The translations under genes were made by a program, and so were the position numbers. Below the pieces are notes generated by a model that saw only the letters and a list, made by a program, of their open reading frames with translations, searched no databases and was not told the DNA's origin. From Methylovorus sp. MM2 (lineage in GTDB: Bacteria; Pseudomonadota; Gammaproteobacteria; Burkholderiales; Methylophilaceae): DNA of 64,000 bases. Positions 23,097 to 32,003 of this stretch are shown here, piece after piece; the stretch's first letter is position 1, and each line of letters begins with the position of its first letter. The DNA is taken from positions 1,161,726-1,225,725 of the forward strand of contig NZ_LXUF01000001.1 of the NCBI RefSeq assembly GCF_001648895.1, in the 5' to 3' direction.

Positions 23097-24665
23097 ATGA
23101 CCTCAGTTAATACTGAAGGCAAAACTAAAGCTAGGTACCAATTACTCAGTACAGGACGTGAAGAATATCTCGCTCGTGGTAGAGAGGTATCCAAGCTAAC
23201 AATCCCGCACTTGCTCCCACCTTTGGGACACACTGCAACTAGCAGATTGCCTACACCTTACTCAAGCCTTCCGGCTCGTGGTGTTAACAATCTTGCTTCT
23301 AAGTACACGCTGGCTTTGTTTCCAGCTAACACACCGTTCTTCCGTTTGACCATTGATGACTTCATGTTGCAGCGCCTCACTAAGAAAGAGGGTATGCGAG
23401 CTGAGGTTGAAGAAGCTCTGAACTCTATCGAGCGTAGCGTTATGAATGAGATTGAAACCTCAACACTTCGCTCTTCAATCACAGAAGCCTTGAAGCATCT
23501 TATCGTGGTCGGCAACTCGTTACTCTATGTGTTACCTAAGGGTGGCGTTAGGGTATTCAGACTTGACCGATACGTAGTTAAACGTGACCCGATGGGTAAT
23601 GTACTAGAGATCATCGTTCAAGAAGACCTATCACCGATGGAGCTTGAAGAAGAGATACGTAACTTCGTTCTCGAACAGTCCACCGATAGTGATAAGGGCG
23701 AGAGTCCTGATGACTCAATCGAACTATACACACACGTAAAGCGTACCAAGACAGGCTGGAGTATCTCCCAAGAGATTAACGGTAAGTTAGTCCCCGGTTC
23801 TGAAGGTACATACCCTGAGGATAAATCCCCATGGGTTCCTTTACGATACATTTCAGCAGCTAATGAAGACTACGGACGCAGCTTCGGAGAAGAGTACCTA
23901 GGTGATATTAAATCACTTGAGGCTCTCCGTAAGGCAATTGTCCAAGGCGCAGCAGCAGCAGCAAAGGTACTCTTTCTAGTTAAACCTAACGGAACCACTA
24001 AGGCTAAGGTCTTAGCTGAATCCGAAAGTGGAGACATTAAAGAGGGTAATAAAGATGACGTGTCTGTCCTCCAAATGGATAAGTTCGCTGACTTCCGTAT
24101 TGCTCAAGAGACAGCTAAGACTATCTCTGAAGACCTATCCTTTGCATTCCAGCTTAATACAGCGATTCAACGTAATGGTGAACGTGTAACAGCAGAAGAG
24201 ATTAGATTCATGGCTCAAGAGCTTGATGCTTCCCAAGGGGGTATCTACTCATTACTAGGTCAAGAGTTACAGCTCCCTGTAGTTCGACGCATCATGCACC
24301 AAATGGAACGCTCTAATCGTTTACCTACGCTTCCTAAAGGCTTAGTCAAACCTGCTATCACTACAGGTATTGAGGCTATCGGGCGTGGTAACGATCAAAC
24401 CAAACTAGCGTCCTTACTAGCAGACCTGCAACCACTTGGCGAGGCAGCATTCAAGTACCTAATTATTCCTGACTATATCAAGCGTCAAGGGGCAGCTAAG
24501 GGTATTGATATGAAAGGCCTGATTAAGACTCCTGAGATGATTGATCAAGAAGGCCAGCAAGCTCAAATGGCAGCAATGATGCAGCAAGGATTGAACCCAA
24601 TGATTAACCAAGCTGGCGGCATGATGAAACAGCAGCTAGCACAAGAAGGAAACCCTAATGGCTAA
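23097..24665 (+). CDS. Head-tail connector (portal) protein, T7 gp8-like
   Basis: Length (522 aa; T7: 536) and sequence (REEYLARGREVSKLTIPHLL near the N-terminus, then SLPARGVNNLASKYTLALFP) identify the portal. It forms the dodecameric ring at one capsid vertex through which DNA enters and leaves. The C-terminus is rich in Met and Gln (AQMAAMMQQGLNPMINQAGG). The ATG directly follows the previous stop. The 3' end overlaps the next small gene by eight bases. Confidence 0.96.
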   Translation: MTSVNTEGKTKARYQLLSTGREEYLARGREVSKLTIPHLLPPLGHTATSRLPTPYSSLPARGVNNLASKYTLALFPANTPFFRLTIDDFMLQRLTKKEGMRAEVEEALNSIERSVMNEIETSTLRSSITEALKHLIVVGNSLLYVLPKGGVRVFRLDRYVVKRDPMGNVLEIIVQEDLSPMELEEEIRNFVLEQSTDSDKGESPDDSIELYTHVKRTKTGWSISQEINGKLVPGSEGTYPEDKSPWVPLRYISAANEDYGRSFGEEYLGDIKSLEALRKAIVQGAAAAAKVLFLVKPNGTTKAKVLAESESGDIKEGNKDDVSVLQMDKFADFRIAQETAKTISEDLSFAFQLNTAIQRNGERVTAEEIRFMAQELDASQGGIYSLLGQELQLPVVRRIMHQMERSNRLPTLPKGLVKPAITTGIEAIGRGNDQTKLASLLADLQPLGEAAFKYLIIPDYIKRQGAAKGIDMKGLIKTPEMIDQEGQQAQMAAMMQQGLNPMINQAGGMMKQQLAQEGNPNG

Positions 24666-24783
24666 AGCCCAAACAGCTCAGAAAGATGAAACACAAGAAG
24701 TAACTACTACTGATACTTCAAGTGGTGTTTATGAACCAAAGGTAGTTGAACTGCCTGATGGTACTGTCCGGGAGGACTTCTAA
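24658..24783 (+). CDS. Small hypothetical protein before scaffold (41 aa)
   Basis: ATG 24658 lies within the last codons of the portal gene, and the stop at 24781-24783 abuts the scaffold TTG. The product is Thr/Gln-rich, then ends VVELPDGTVREDF, a compact C-terminal motif that looks conserved. Function unknown; position suggests a role in head assembly. Confidence 0.6.
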   Translation: MAKAQTAQKDETQEVTTTDTSSGVYEPKVVELPDGTVREDF

Positions 24784-25596
24784 TTGGCGGGGGAAAATTC
24801 CCCTGTCATTGGTACCCCTGAGTACGATGCAGCAATGATCGCTAAAGCTGATGCCTTAGAGCCTCAGTCACAGCAGGAAGTAACATCCGAAGAAACAACT
24901 CAAGAGCAACGCCCTGAGTGGTTGGATGAGAAATTCAAGACTCCTGAAGAATTAGCTAAGGCCTACACTGAACTGCAAAAACAGTTAGGTGCCAAGACCA
25001 AAGAAGCACCAGCACAAGCTGAAAATTCTCAAGAGCAAACAACTGAAGAAGAACCTGAAGCCAACCCGGAAGGTACACCTGAAGCTGAACTAGCTAAGGT
25101 CGGTATCGACTACGGTGCATTGACTGAAGAGTTTGAAACAAGTGGTACCTTAAGTGACGAGAGTTACAAGGCGCTAGCTGATAAGGCTGGCTTACCGCGT
25201 GAATACGTAGACAGCTATATCGCTGGTCAAGCTGCCTTGGTACGTGAAGCTCAAACACGAGCTTTCGATATCGCAGGTGGTGAGGCTCAATACAAGGATA
25301 TGGTTAACTGGGCTTCTGGCAATCTAACACCAGCCGAAGTTAAAGCCTACGATCAAGCTATCGAAGGTACGCCTGAGCAAGTTGCACTAGCTGTAGCTGG
25401 CCTCAAGTCTAAATTCGTAGCAGCCAATGGTAGTGAACCTAACCTAGTGTCTGGAGAATCTAATAGCTCTACAGGCGCTCAAGGCTTCGCTTCACGAGCT
25501 GAAATGACTACAGCAATGCGTGACCCACGCTACGCTAAAGATGCTGCCTATCGTAAATCGGTAGAACAGAAAATTTCTGTAAGCACAATATTCTAA
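24784..25596 (+). CDS. Capsid assembly scaffolding protein, T7 gp9-like
   Basis: The 270-aa acidic, helical protein has the scaffold hallmarks. An acidic N-terminal half is rich in Glu and Thr, and SDESYKALADKAGLPREYVD and YIAGQAALV lie in the centre. The C-terminal GFASRAEMTTAMRDPRYAKD closely parallels the C-terminus of T7 gp9 that binds the capsid protein. It is expelled during DNA packaging. The TTG start at 24784 follows GGGAGGACTTC and directly abuts the previous stop. Confidence 0.93.
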   Translation: MAGENSPVIGTPEYDAAMIAKADALEPQSQQEVTSEETTQEQRPEWLDEKFKTPEELAKAYTELQKQLGAKTKEAPAQAENSQEQTTEEEPEANPEGTPEAELAKVGIDYGALTEEFETSGTLSDESYKALADKAGLPREYVDSYIAGQAALVREAQTRAFDIAGGEAQYKDMVNWASGNLTPAEVKAYDQAIEGTPEQVALAVAGLKSKFVAANGSEPNLVSGESNSSTGAQGFASRAEMTTAMRDPRYAKDAAYRKSVEQKISVSTIF

Positions 25597-25605
25597 AGTT
25601 TTAAT

Positions 25606-25681
25606 TCCCTAGTAGCTCAGATGGTAGAGCGTCCGACTGTTAATCGGAAGGTCGTTGGTTCGAGTCCAACCTTCGGAGCCA
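25606..25681 (+). tRNA. Phage-encoded tRNA-Asn (anticodon GUU)
   Basis: The 76-nt sequence folds as a cloverleaf with D stem GCTC/GAGC, anticodon stem TCCGA/TCGGA around loop CTGTTAA (anticodon GTT), T stem GTTGG/CCAAC and encoded CCA. The acceptor stem TCCCTAG/CTTCGGA has two adjacent mismatches (C4-C69 and U5-U68), unusual for a working tRNA. It sits between scaffold and capsid genes, nine bases after the scaffold stop, and would be part of the late transcript. Confidence 0.85.
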
Positions 25682-25895
25682 AGTTTTAATAACTCCCCTA
25701 AGGCGTGTCCTTAGGCTCATTCCGGCAGTGCAACGCTGCTGGTCTGCAATTGTAGTACCCGCGACAGAAGCAAACAAAGCAGTTCTTAGCCTCCTGAGGG
25801 AGACAACTTTGTAGCGAGCTAGTGAGCAACTTGAGTGATTCCCATCGAACCGTCCTAGGTTCATATCATTTCAAATCTCATGTAAGGAAGTAATT
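25682..25895 (+). other. Non-coding leader between tRNA-Asn and capsid gene
   Basis: No supported gene lies in these 214 bases. There is a perfect 7-bp hairpin (CCTAAGG/CCTTAGG, 25697-25715) and a weaker GCAG/CTGC hairpin further on. No copy of the phage promoter motif is present, although T7 has its strongest promoter here. A structured 5' leader of the capsid mRNA, released by tRNA processing, is one possibility. The capsid ribosome site GTAAGGAAG lies at its end. Confidence 0.45.
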
Positions 25896-26864
25896 ATGGC
25901 TAATGCCAACGTAACCCGTTTAGGTCAAATCAATGGAGCTGGCGATACCGATGCGCTGTTCCTAAAAGTATATGCTGGTGAAGTATTAACTGCATACGAA
26001 ACTGCAACCGTGACTGAAAGCCGTCACCGTGTCCGTAAGATCAATAGCGGTAAGAGCGCACAGTTCCCTGCAACTGGCAAAATCTCTGGCGGCTACCACA
26101 CTCCGGGTAACGAATTAGTCGGTAAGACTGTAAACCAAGCTGAACGTGTAATCACTATCGACTCCTTGTTGGTATCTGATGCGTTCGTAGCGTCTATCGA
26201 CGAAGCAAAGAATCACTATGACGTGCGTTCAATCTACTCCAATGAACAAGGTATCTTCCTTGGTAACAACATGGATAAGAACGTTCTACGTGTTGGTGTA
26301 TTGGCGGCTCGTGCTGCTGCTACTGTAACAGGTGGCTTTGGTGGTTCAGCATTGACTAATGCTAACTATGGCTCTGACGGTGCTGTTCTAGCTGGTGGTA
26401 TCTTTGCTGCTGCTCAGATCATGGACGAGAAAGACATTCCTGCAAGTGAGCGTTATGCTTACGTTAAGCCAGCGCAATACTACCTGTTAGCGCAAACAAC
26501 TAACGTAATCAACTCTCAATGGGGTGGTGAAGGTTCTTACGCTGAAGGTTCAGTACGCCGTATCGCTGACATTCCTTTGGTTAAGACTAACAACTTGCCT
26601 AACGGCTTGAACTTAACTGATGACACAACCATCGCTGCTGCTGGTATCGACCCAACATTGGTACCTGCTGCTTATCGTGGCAACTTCACAAACACTAAGG
26701 CTCTTGTCTTGCACAAGGAAGCTGTAGGTACCGTGAAGCTGTTAGACCTCGGTATGGAAATGGCTTACGACATTCGCCGTCAAGGTACATTGATCGTAGC
26801 TAAGTACGCAGTTGGTCATGGCGCTCTTCGTCCTGAAGGCGCTGTAGAACTGAAGTCAGCTTAA
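25896..26864 (+). CDS. Major capsid protein, T7 gp10-like
   Basis: The 322-aa protein matches the T7 capsid family: LFLKVYAGEVLTAYETATVT near the N-terminus, the loop with FPATGKISGGYHTPG, and VGHGALRPEGAVELK at the C-terminus. It forms the HK97-fold icosahedral shell. Length is slightly below T7 gp10A (345). A strong ribosome site (AAGGAAG) precedes the ATG and a strong terminator follows, as in T7, which makes this the best-expressed late gene. I see no sign of a gp10B-style frameshift extension, since the terminator starts 14 bases past the stop. Confidence 0.96.
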   Translation: MANANVTRLGQINGAGDTDALFLKVYAGEVLTAYETATVTESRHRVRKINSGKSAQFPATGKISGGYHTPGNELVGKTVNQAERVITIDSLLVSDAFVASIDEAKNHYDVRSIYSNEQGIFLGNNMDKNVLRVGVLAARAAATVTGGFGGSALTNANYGSDGAVLAGGIFAAAQIMDEKDIPASERYAYVKPAQYYLLAQTTNVINSQWGGEGSYAEGSVRRIADIPLVKTNNLPNGLNLTDDTTIAAAGIDPTLVPAAYRGNFTNTKALVLHKEAVGTVKLLDLGMEMAYDIRRQGTLIVAKYAVGHGALRPEGAVELKSA

Positions 26865-26878
26865 GCAATAACAATTAA

Positions 26879-26911
26879 GGGATGCCCCCATAAAGGGTGT
26901 CCCTTTTTTTT
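26879..26911 (+). terminator. Terminator after the capsid gene (T-phi equivalent)
   Basis: GGGATGCCC (26879-26887) pairs with GGGTGTCCC (26895-26903) with two G-U pairs, followed by eight T. It is at the position of the single strong T7 RNA polymerase terminator behind gene 10. Confidence 0.88.
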
Positions 26912-26923
26912 ACGAAAGACTAA

Positions 26924-27706
26924 ATGACTCTTCTAGCAACAACAGCAAATGGCACAAGTAAGGTAGTGAACGTTCCTCCTTTCTTAGGCACACCTACAGT
27001 TAAAGTTAATGGTTCAGCAGCGGCGTTCACTCTACGTGATGAGACGACTATTATCTTAACGTTACTCCCTGCAAAGGATGACGCGATTACTGTAGATTAC
27101 ACTCCGGTATCTTCACCTTCAGCAGTTAATCCTAAGATTACCTATGCCGAATTCCGTACTAAGTTCTTAGCAGGGTTTGTAGGGACAGCAACCCTTACAG
27201 ATTTACCGGGCGCACTGCAAGTGTTCTCTAACGGGCAGCGTTGGGTTCCCTTAGAGCCTATCGTTAATTCGGCTCAACCGATTACTTTAGCCGCAAATAC
27301 CACTGAACAGGTACTAGCAAGCGTATCTCTTCCAGTTAATTTTATTGGAACCGATGATGCTCTTTTCATTGATTACATTAAACACAGTACAAATAGCGCT
27401 GGCTCAAAAACCGTAAGGTTCTACCTGAATGGTTCCCTAGTGTATGAAGACGGTGTTACCACAGCTTCTACAGGACGTGCCTTCTTTAAGGTTCTGTTTA
27501 AAGATTTAAATACAGCCATTGGACAAAATAGTTTCGGTGGGCCGGGCGTAGGTAGTGGATACGCTGGTAGCACGATCTTTACAGCAGCCTTTGATGCCTC
27601 CACTGTGAACACTCTCCAATTGCGGGGTGTTAAGTCGGTTGCGGGGGATGAGCTAACTTTAGATGGTTTAAGTATTCGCTTAGAAAAAGGTAAGCAATTT
27701 CCGTGA
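26924..27706 (+). CDS. Probable virion surface/adhesin protein (260 aa)
   Basis: Not present in T7 at this place. Beta-rich and low in charge, it has an N-terminal region (VNVPPFLGTPTVKVNGSAAA) resembling fibre-attachment modules. A middle segment has FSNGQRWVPLEP, and a C-terminal half (FIDYIKHSTNSAGSKTVRFY and later LTLDGLSIRLEKG) resembles jelly-roll tip domains of fibres. It is a candidate head fibre, spike or decoration protein. It is coupled to the glycosidase-like gene by a GTGA overlap, so the two probably work together. Confidence 0.5.
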   Translation: MTLLATTANGTSKVVNVPPFLGTPTVKVNGSAAAFTLRDETTIILTLLPAKDDAITVDYTPVSSPSAVNPKITYAEFRTKFLAGFVGTATLTDLPGALQVFSNGQRWVPLEPIVNSAQPITLAANTTEQVLASVSLPVNFIGTDDALFIDYIKHSTNSAGSKTVRFYLNGSLVYEDGVTTASTGRAFFKVLFKDLNTAIGQNSFGGPGVGSGYAGSTIFTAAFDASTVNTLQLRGVKSVAGDELTLDGLSIRLEKGKQFP

Positions 27707-28788
27707 AGCGGCTATTAGCTTCGCTGAGTGGAGGGGTAATTTTCCCTCCCTCAAGTAGCTTTATTCCTGATGCTCCAACAGTAATTCGCGATACCTCATG
27801 GCACCCACCAGCATATTTCATGTATGAGAAGCTACCTAAGGCTCTCCGAAGTGTAGAACATTGGGCTTGCTCCGCTGGATATGGGGACAGTCCCGGTGCG
27901 TGGATTTACCCCGAAGCCCTTGATCTATGTGGGGGAGGGTTCGTACAGCAGATGCAGTGGAAAATGGTGGAGCCTACCCAAGGCAGCTATAACTTCAGCA
28001 CAGTGCTATCAGCTTTGAATTGGATGGCTACTAACCGTCCGGGATTAAAGGTCATGCTGCGACTCAGGGATAAAAGCTATTCCCGCACTTCCAGTGTTTT
28101 CCTAGACGACACCCTAAGGAACCTACCAGATTACTTTGCAACTTTAGGCTACTACGATGTTTATCAATCGACTGTAGCTACGGGGTTTGGCGCAAAGCTA
28201 TGGCTCCCTGAAGTGAAGGATAGATACTTAGCTTTATTGGAAGCTATGACTGCTTCGTTCGGAAGTCATAGCGCTTTCGGGGGAATCATATTTGATGAAT
28301 GTACCCTCAGTATGAGCTATCCCGCACCAGCAGGGTTTGACCCTAGTATTACCTTGGCAAATCGTAAAGAAGTGCTACTACGAGCTAAGGCCTTATTCCA
28401 ATCCAAAGTAATTCAACCTGTGAACTTCTTAGACACAGGCGATTACAGTCCTACCTCCTTTAGTGCTGCTGAAGGAAACTTTGTGGATTGGCTTGGCGAT
28501 TCCAATATCAACGTATCACTTGTAGATACATGCCCAACAACACCTAGCTTCTCGTACTCAATGCATACAGCCCTGAGAAAGGGGTTAGGGTTTCCCGTAG
28601 ATGCAATTATTGATGCCGGGCGCGTTTACCCACGCACGGATATGAGTGCCGGAGCGGAGCTAGCTAACGTCACTGAGAATTTTAGAGACATTACGAAATG
28701 GCTTAAACGTTATGAAAATATACGCCGTGTCTTCTGGCCTATTTCCACACAGAACACTTTAACGGCCTTAACCGCCGTTCTTTCCTAA
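27703..28788 (+). CDS. Predicted TIM-barrel glycoside hydrolase-like protein
   Basis: The 361-aa protein shows an alpha/beta-barrel glycosidase pattern: MQWKMVEPTQGSYNFSTVLS (84-103), GLKVMLRLRDKSY after the next helix, ALLEAMTASFG, and FGGIIFDECTLSM with a candidate acid/base Glu199 after a beta-strand. The W-K-x-V-E-P-x-x-G-x-Y-x-F signature is typical of clan A-type enzymes. It probably degrades host exopolysaccharide or another surface glycan. GTG start overlaps the preceding TGA. This gene and its partner are inserted between capsid and tail genes, where T7 has none. The second catalytic residue could not be placed with certainty. Confidence 0.6.
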   Translation: MKRLLASLSGGVIFPPSSSFIPDAPTVIRDTSWHPPAYFMYEKLPKALRSVEHWACSAGYGDSPGAWIYPEALDLCGGGFVQQMQWKMVEPTQGSYNFSTVLSALNWMATNRPGLKVMLRLRDKSYSRTSSVFLDDTLRNLPDYFATLGYYDVYQSTVATGFGAKLWLPEVKDRYLALLEAMTASFGSHSAFGGIIFDECTLSMSYPAPAGFDPSITLANRKEVLLRAKALFQSKVIQPVNFLDTGDYSPTSFSAAEGNFVDWLGDSNINVSLVDTCPTTPSFSYSMHTALRKGLGFPVDAIIDAGRVYPRTDMSAGAELANVTENFRDITKWLKRYENIRRVFWPISTQNTLTALTAVLS

Positions 28789-28797
28789 AGGAGTCCC

Positions 28798-29379
28798 TTG
28801 GACAATCTAACACCCACAACCGAGTTAGAAGCTATTAATACTATGCTTGATTGCATAGGAGAATCTCCAGTGTCCTCATTGGATGGTACAGGTTTAGCTG
28901 ATGTAGCTTCTGCAAAGCGTATCCTTCGTGAGACCTCTCGTGAGGTTCAGAATCGTGGATGGGACTTTAACTCGGAAAAGAATTACCCATTACCTCTAAG
29001 TGTGGATGGCTTCATTTACACACCTACAAATACACTTCGCATTGACACCACAAAAGAGTTTCAGGATGTGGATGTAGTACACCGAGGTTCACGCCTCTAT
29101 GATCGCGGTAATCGTACCTATGTCTTCACTAAGACTATCAAGGTGGATTTACTTCTAGGCTTGCCCTTTGAAGAGTTACCTGAAGCTGCGCGACATTACA
29201 TCACTATCCGGTCTGCTCGTAAGTTCGTTGATCGTGATATGCCTTCTGAAGCGGGACACGTCTATACACAGAAAGATGAAGACCTAGCCTTAGTGACACT
29301 CAAGGAAGCTGAAGGGGATACTGGCGATTACAATATGTTTAACGGTAGTAATTCCGTAGCTCGTATCTTGGAGCGTTAA
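28798..29379 (+). CDS. Tail tubular protein A, T7 gp11-like
   Basis: The 193-aa product (T7: 196) has the gp11 pattern: TELEAINTMLDCIGESPVSS at the N-terminus, SREVQNRGWDFNSEKNYPL in the middle, and LPFEELPEAARHYITIRSAR towards the end. It forms the gatekeeper ring below the portal. The start is a TTG at 28798, four bases after AAGGAG. The stop overlaps the gp12-like ATG. Confidence 0.95.
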   Translation: MDNLTPTTELEAINTMLDCIGESPVSSLDGTGLADVASAKRILRETSREVQNRGWDFNSEKNYPLPLSVDGFIYTPTNTLRIDTTKEFQDVDVVHRGSRLYDRGNRTYVFTKTIKVDLLLGLPFEELPEAARHYITIRSARKFVDRDMPSEAGHVYTQKDEDLALVTLKEAEGDTGDYNMFNGSNSVARILER

Positions 29380-32003
29380 TGTCATTGATAAGTAGAATCA
29401 TCCCTAACTTATTCAATGGCGTATCACAACAACCAGCAACACTTCGCACTACCTCTCAGGCCGAGCTGGTGGAGAATGCTTATCCCTCTATAGCCGTTGG
29501 CCTAGGGAAGCGACCACCTACAGAACATGTAGCTAAAATCTCCGATGCGGTACTGAGTAATGCCTTTGTCACTACACTTAATCGTGATGCAACTGAGCGC
29601 TATTCCTTGGTGATTACCGATGGTGTTATCAAAGTGTTTGACCTGTTTACAGGTACCGAGAAGACGATTAATCCTTCTTTTAGTATGGACTACCTCACTG
29701 GCATCAATGCTGCTGAAGACGTGTCTGTAGTGACTGTGGCTGATTACAGCTTCGTCATTAACAAGAAGAAGACCGTTAAGATGACTCAGGAGCTTTTCGG
29801 TAAGACATACGCAGGACAGACAATAACTTCCCTGACTAAGTATCCTTCAGTAACCCTTGATAACTTCGACTTTGAAGGTTCACAGGTGTTTTCAGTAACG
29901 TGGGAGTACATTGCAGGGACGAACGGTAACATTCAATTCCTAGCACCACTTAATGCGCCGGGCTTTGGGGTAGGTTCTAAAGTACGTTTAACGGCTGCTG
30001 GTACTGTTTATGATTCGAGGGTTAATACCTTATTGAATCGTGACTTCATCGTTACCTACATGCTTGATGATGCCTCAGGGTTAAGTGCCAAGATTGTTAA
30101 AGTGGTTTCACCTACCTTCTTTGGTAATGGGTCACAAACCTCAATCTCTATGGCTAACTTCTCGACACTGGCTACATATAGTGCGAAGGTAGTAACTAGC
30201 GCGGTTCACGGACTTACCGCTAGCAGCTTTGTACGTATCGAAGCTGCCACTCCAGAAGGATACAATGCGTCATCCGTAGTCTCTGCAATTCCGACAACCA
30301 CATCCTTTGAGTATAACGCAGCAGTGCATGGCGCTTTAGACGTAGGCTCTGGCTCGATGCGGTATGTCGTGATTCAAGGATTTAAAGGCTCCAAGCAGAA
30401 GTTCTCCGACCTACCTACTTCAGGTCAAATTGAAGGGGACATGTGGAAGATCGCCGGAGACCCTTCACAGCAACGCTCAAGGTACTACGTTATGTGGGAC
30501 TCTATTAACACGGTGTGGGTTGAATGCGCTGACCCAACTGTGAGTGTAGCCTTTGACCCTACTACCATGCCTCATAAGCTGGTACGGGAAGCGGACGGTA
30601 CCTTTACCTTCACTGAAGTAGAGTGGGACAAGAGGTTAGTAGGGGATAATAAATCAATCCCTATCCCTTCCTTCGTTGATCGCACAATATCCGATACAGT
30701 CTTCTATCGTAATCGCTTAGGGTTCCTCTCAGATGAATCCTTAATCCTGTCACGCTCTGGGACTTACTTCAACTTTTGGGGTGAGACTGCTACAGCCGTG
30801 CTGGATTCTGACCCGATTGATATTACTGCTGCACACACTAAGGTCTCAATCCTAAATTGGGCAGTGGGCTTTAATAAGGCTCTCCTGCTGTATTCAGATT
30901 TAACACAGTTCCAGTTAGCTTCAGGTGATGTACTAACGCCTAAGACTGCAAAGCTAGAAACGGTGTCTGAGTTTGAGTCTTCAAATAAGGCTAGGCCTGT
31001 CCCTGCTGGTCAAAATGTATTCTTTACATTAGACAAGGGTACCTTCTCAATCATGCGGGAATACTATGTAGACGTGGATTCCTATACTAATGACGCTGCT
31101 GATGTAACGGCACACGTTCCTAAGTATCTCCCCGGAGGCATCTACAAGTTAGCCGCTAGTTCCAGTGAGGACATTCTGTTAGCTCTTTCCATGAAGGAGC
31201 GCAATGTAATCTATGTCTATAAATACTACTGGGGTGCAACTGAGAAGCTGCAATCAGCGTGGGTAAAGTGGACGTTCCCTGAAGGGGATACTATCCTGAA
31301 TCTTGACCTGATTACTTCCACACTAAGTCTGACTATTCAGCGCAGTGATGGGGTGTATCTGGAAAAGGTAAATCTCCAACAAGGGGAGACAGTAGAAGCT
31401 GTAGGTCATCCAGTATATTTAGATCGCCGTGTAGAGCTTACAGGGACGTTTAACGCATCAACTAAACGTACCACATGGGCGCTTCCATACAGTGAGCCTG
31501 AAGCTCTTTCTGTAGTGTTAGCAGAGGGCTTTGATAATGCTGGTGCCTTGATTCCTTCAACACAACCTACCGCCACTACCGTAGAAGCCAATGGCGACCA
31601 CACCTCAGGGAAAGTCTTGATCGGTAGGCCTTACACGAAACGCTATAGATTCTCAGAGCAATACCTTAAAGATTCCAATAATGCTGCTGTCCTAATGGGA
31701 CGCTTGCAGATGCGAAGCATGAAGGTTAGCTACAGCAACTCAGGATACTTCCGAGCGGAGGTAACACCTAAGGCTCGTGAGAAGAATACCTATAGCTGGA
31801 CAGGTAAGCGTATCGGCAACGTAGGCTTTATCTTAGGCCAAACCAATATTGAAGACGGCGAGTTTACATTCCCCATTAAAGCTAGATCATCGGAAGTCAC
31901 GATTGATTTAGTCAATGACTCGCACCTACCTTCTTTCTTTAACTCAGCAGAATGGGCTGCAACATTTACTTCTAATACATCAAGGAGAACAGCATCTATG
32001 TAA
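29379..32003 (+). CDS. Tail tubular protein B (nozzle), T7 gp12-like
   Basis: At 874 aa (T7: 794) this is the largest tail component. The N-terminus LFNGVSQQPATLRTTSQAEL with VENAYPSIAVGLGKRPPTEH is diagnostic for the family. The middle contains RNRLGFLSDESLILSRSGTY and FNFWGETA. It builds the hexameric nozzle and, in T7, carries fibre attachment. It starts in a TAATG overlap. Its 3' end overlaps the proposed start of the next gene by ten bases. Confidence 0.95.
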   Translation: MSLISRIIPNLFNGVSQQPATLRTTSQAELVENAYPSIAVGLGKRPPTEHVAKISDAVLSNAFVTTLNRDATERYSLVITDGVIKVFDLFTGTEKTINPSFSMDYLTGINAAEDVSVVTVADYSFVINKKKTVKMTQELFGKTYAGQTITSLTKYPSVTLDNFDFEGSQVFSVTWEYIAGTNGNIQFLAPLNAPGFGVGSKVRLTAAGTVYDSRVNTLLNRDFIVTYMLDDASGLSAKIVKVVSPTFFGNGSQTSISMANFSTLATYSAKVVTSAVHGLTASSFVRIEAATPEGYNASSVVSAIPTTTSFEYNAAVHGALDVGSGSMRYVVIQGFKGSKQKFSDLPTSGQIEGDMWKIAGDPSQQRSRYYVMWDSINTVWVECADPTVSVAFDPTTMPHKLVREADGTFTFTEVEWDKRLVGDNKSIPIPSFVDRTISDTVFYRNRLGFLSDESLILSRSGTYFNFWGETATAVLDSDPIDITAAHTKVSILNWAVGFNKALLLYSDLTQFQLASGDVLTPKTAKLETVSEFESSNKARPVPAGQNVFFTLDKGTFSIMREYYVDVDSYTNDAADVTAHVPKYLPGGIYKLAASSSEDILLALSMKERNVIYVYKYYWGATEKLQSAWVKWTFPEGDTILNLDLITSTLSLTIQRSDGVYLEKVNLQQGETVEAVGHPVYLDRRVELTGTFNASTKRTTWALPYSEPEALSVVLAEGFDNAGALIPSTQPTATTVEANGDHTSGKVLIGRPYTKRYRFSEQYLKDSNNAAVLMGRLQMRSMKVSYSNSGYFRAEVTPKAREKNTYSWTGKRIGNVGFILGQTNIEDGEFTFPIKARSSEVTIDLVNDSHLPSFFNSAEWAATFTSNTSRRTASM

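Noticed and set aside
25640-25864. Leftward frame ending LRRLDSNQRPSD
   Set aside because: It is the well-known antisense translation of a tRNA gene; no independent support.
25682-25895. A second tRNA after tRNA-Asn
   Set aside because: No T-loop of the TTCRANYC form and no consistent cloverleaf could be drawn.
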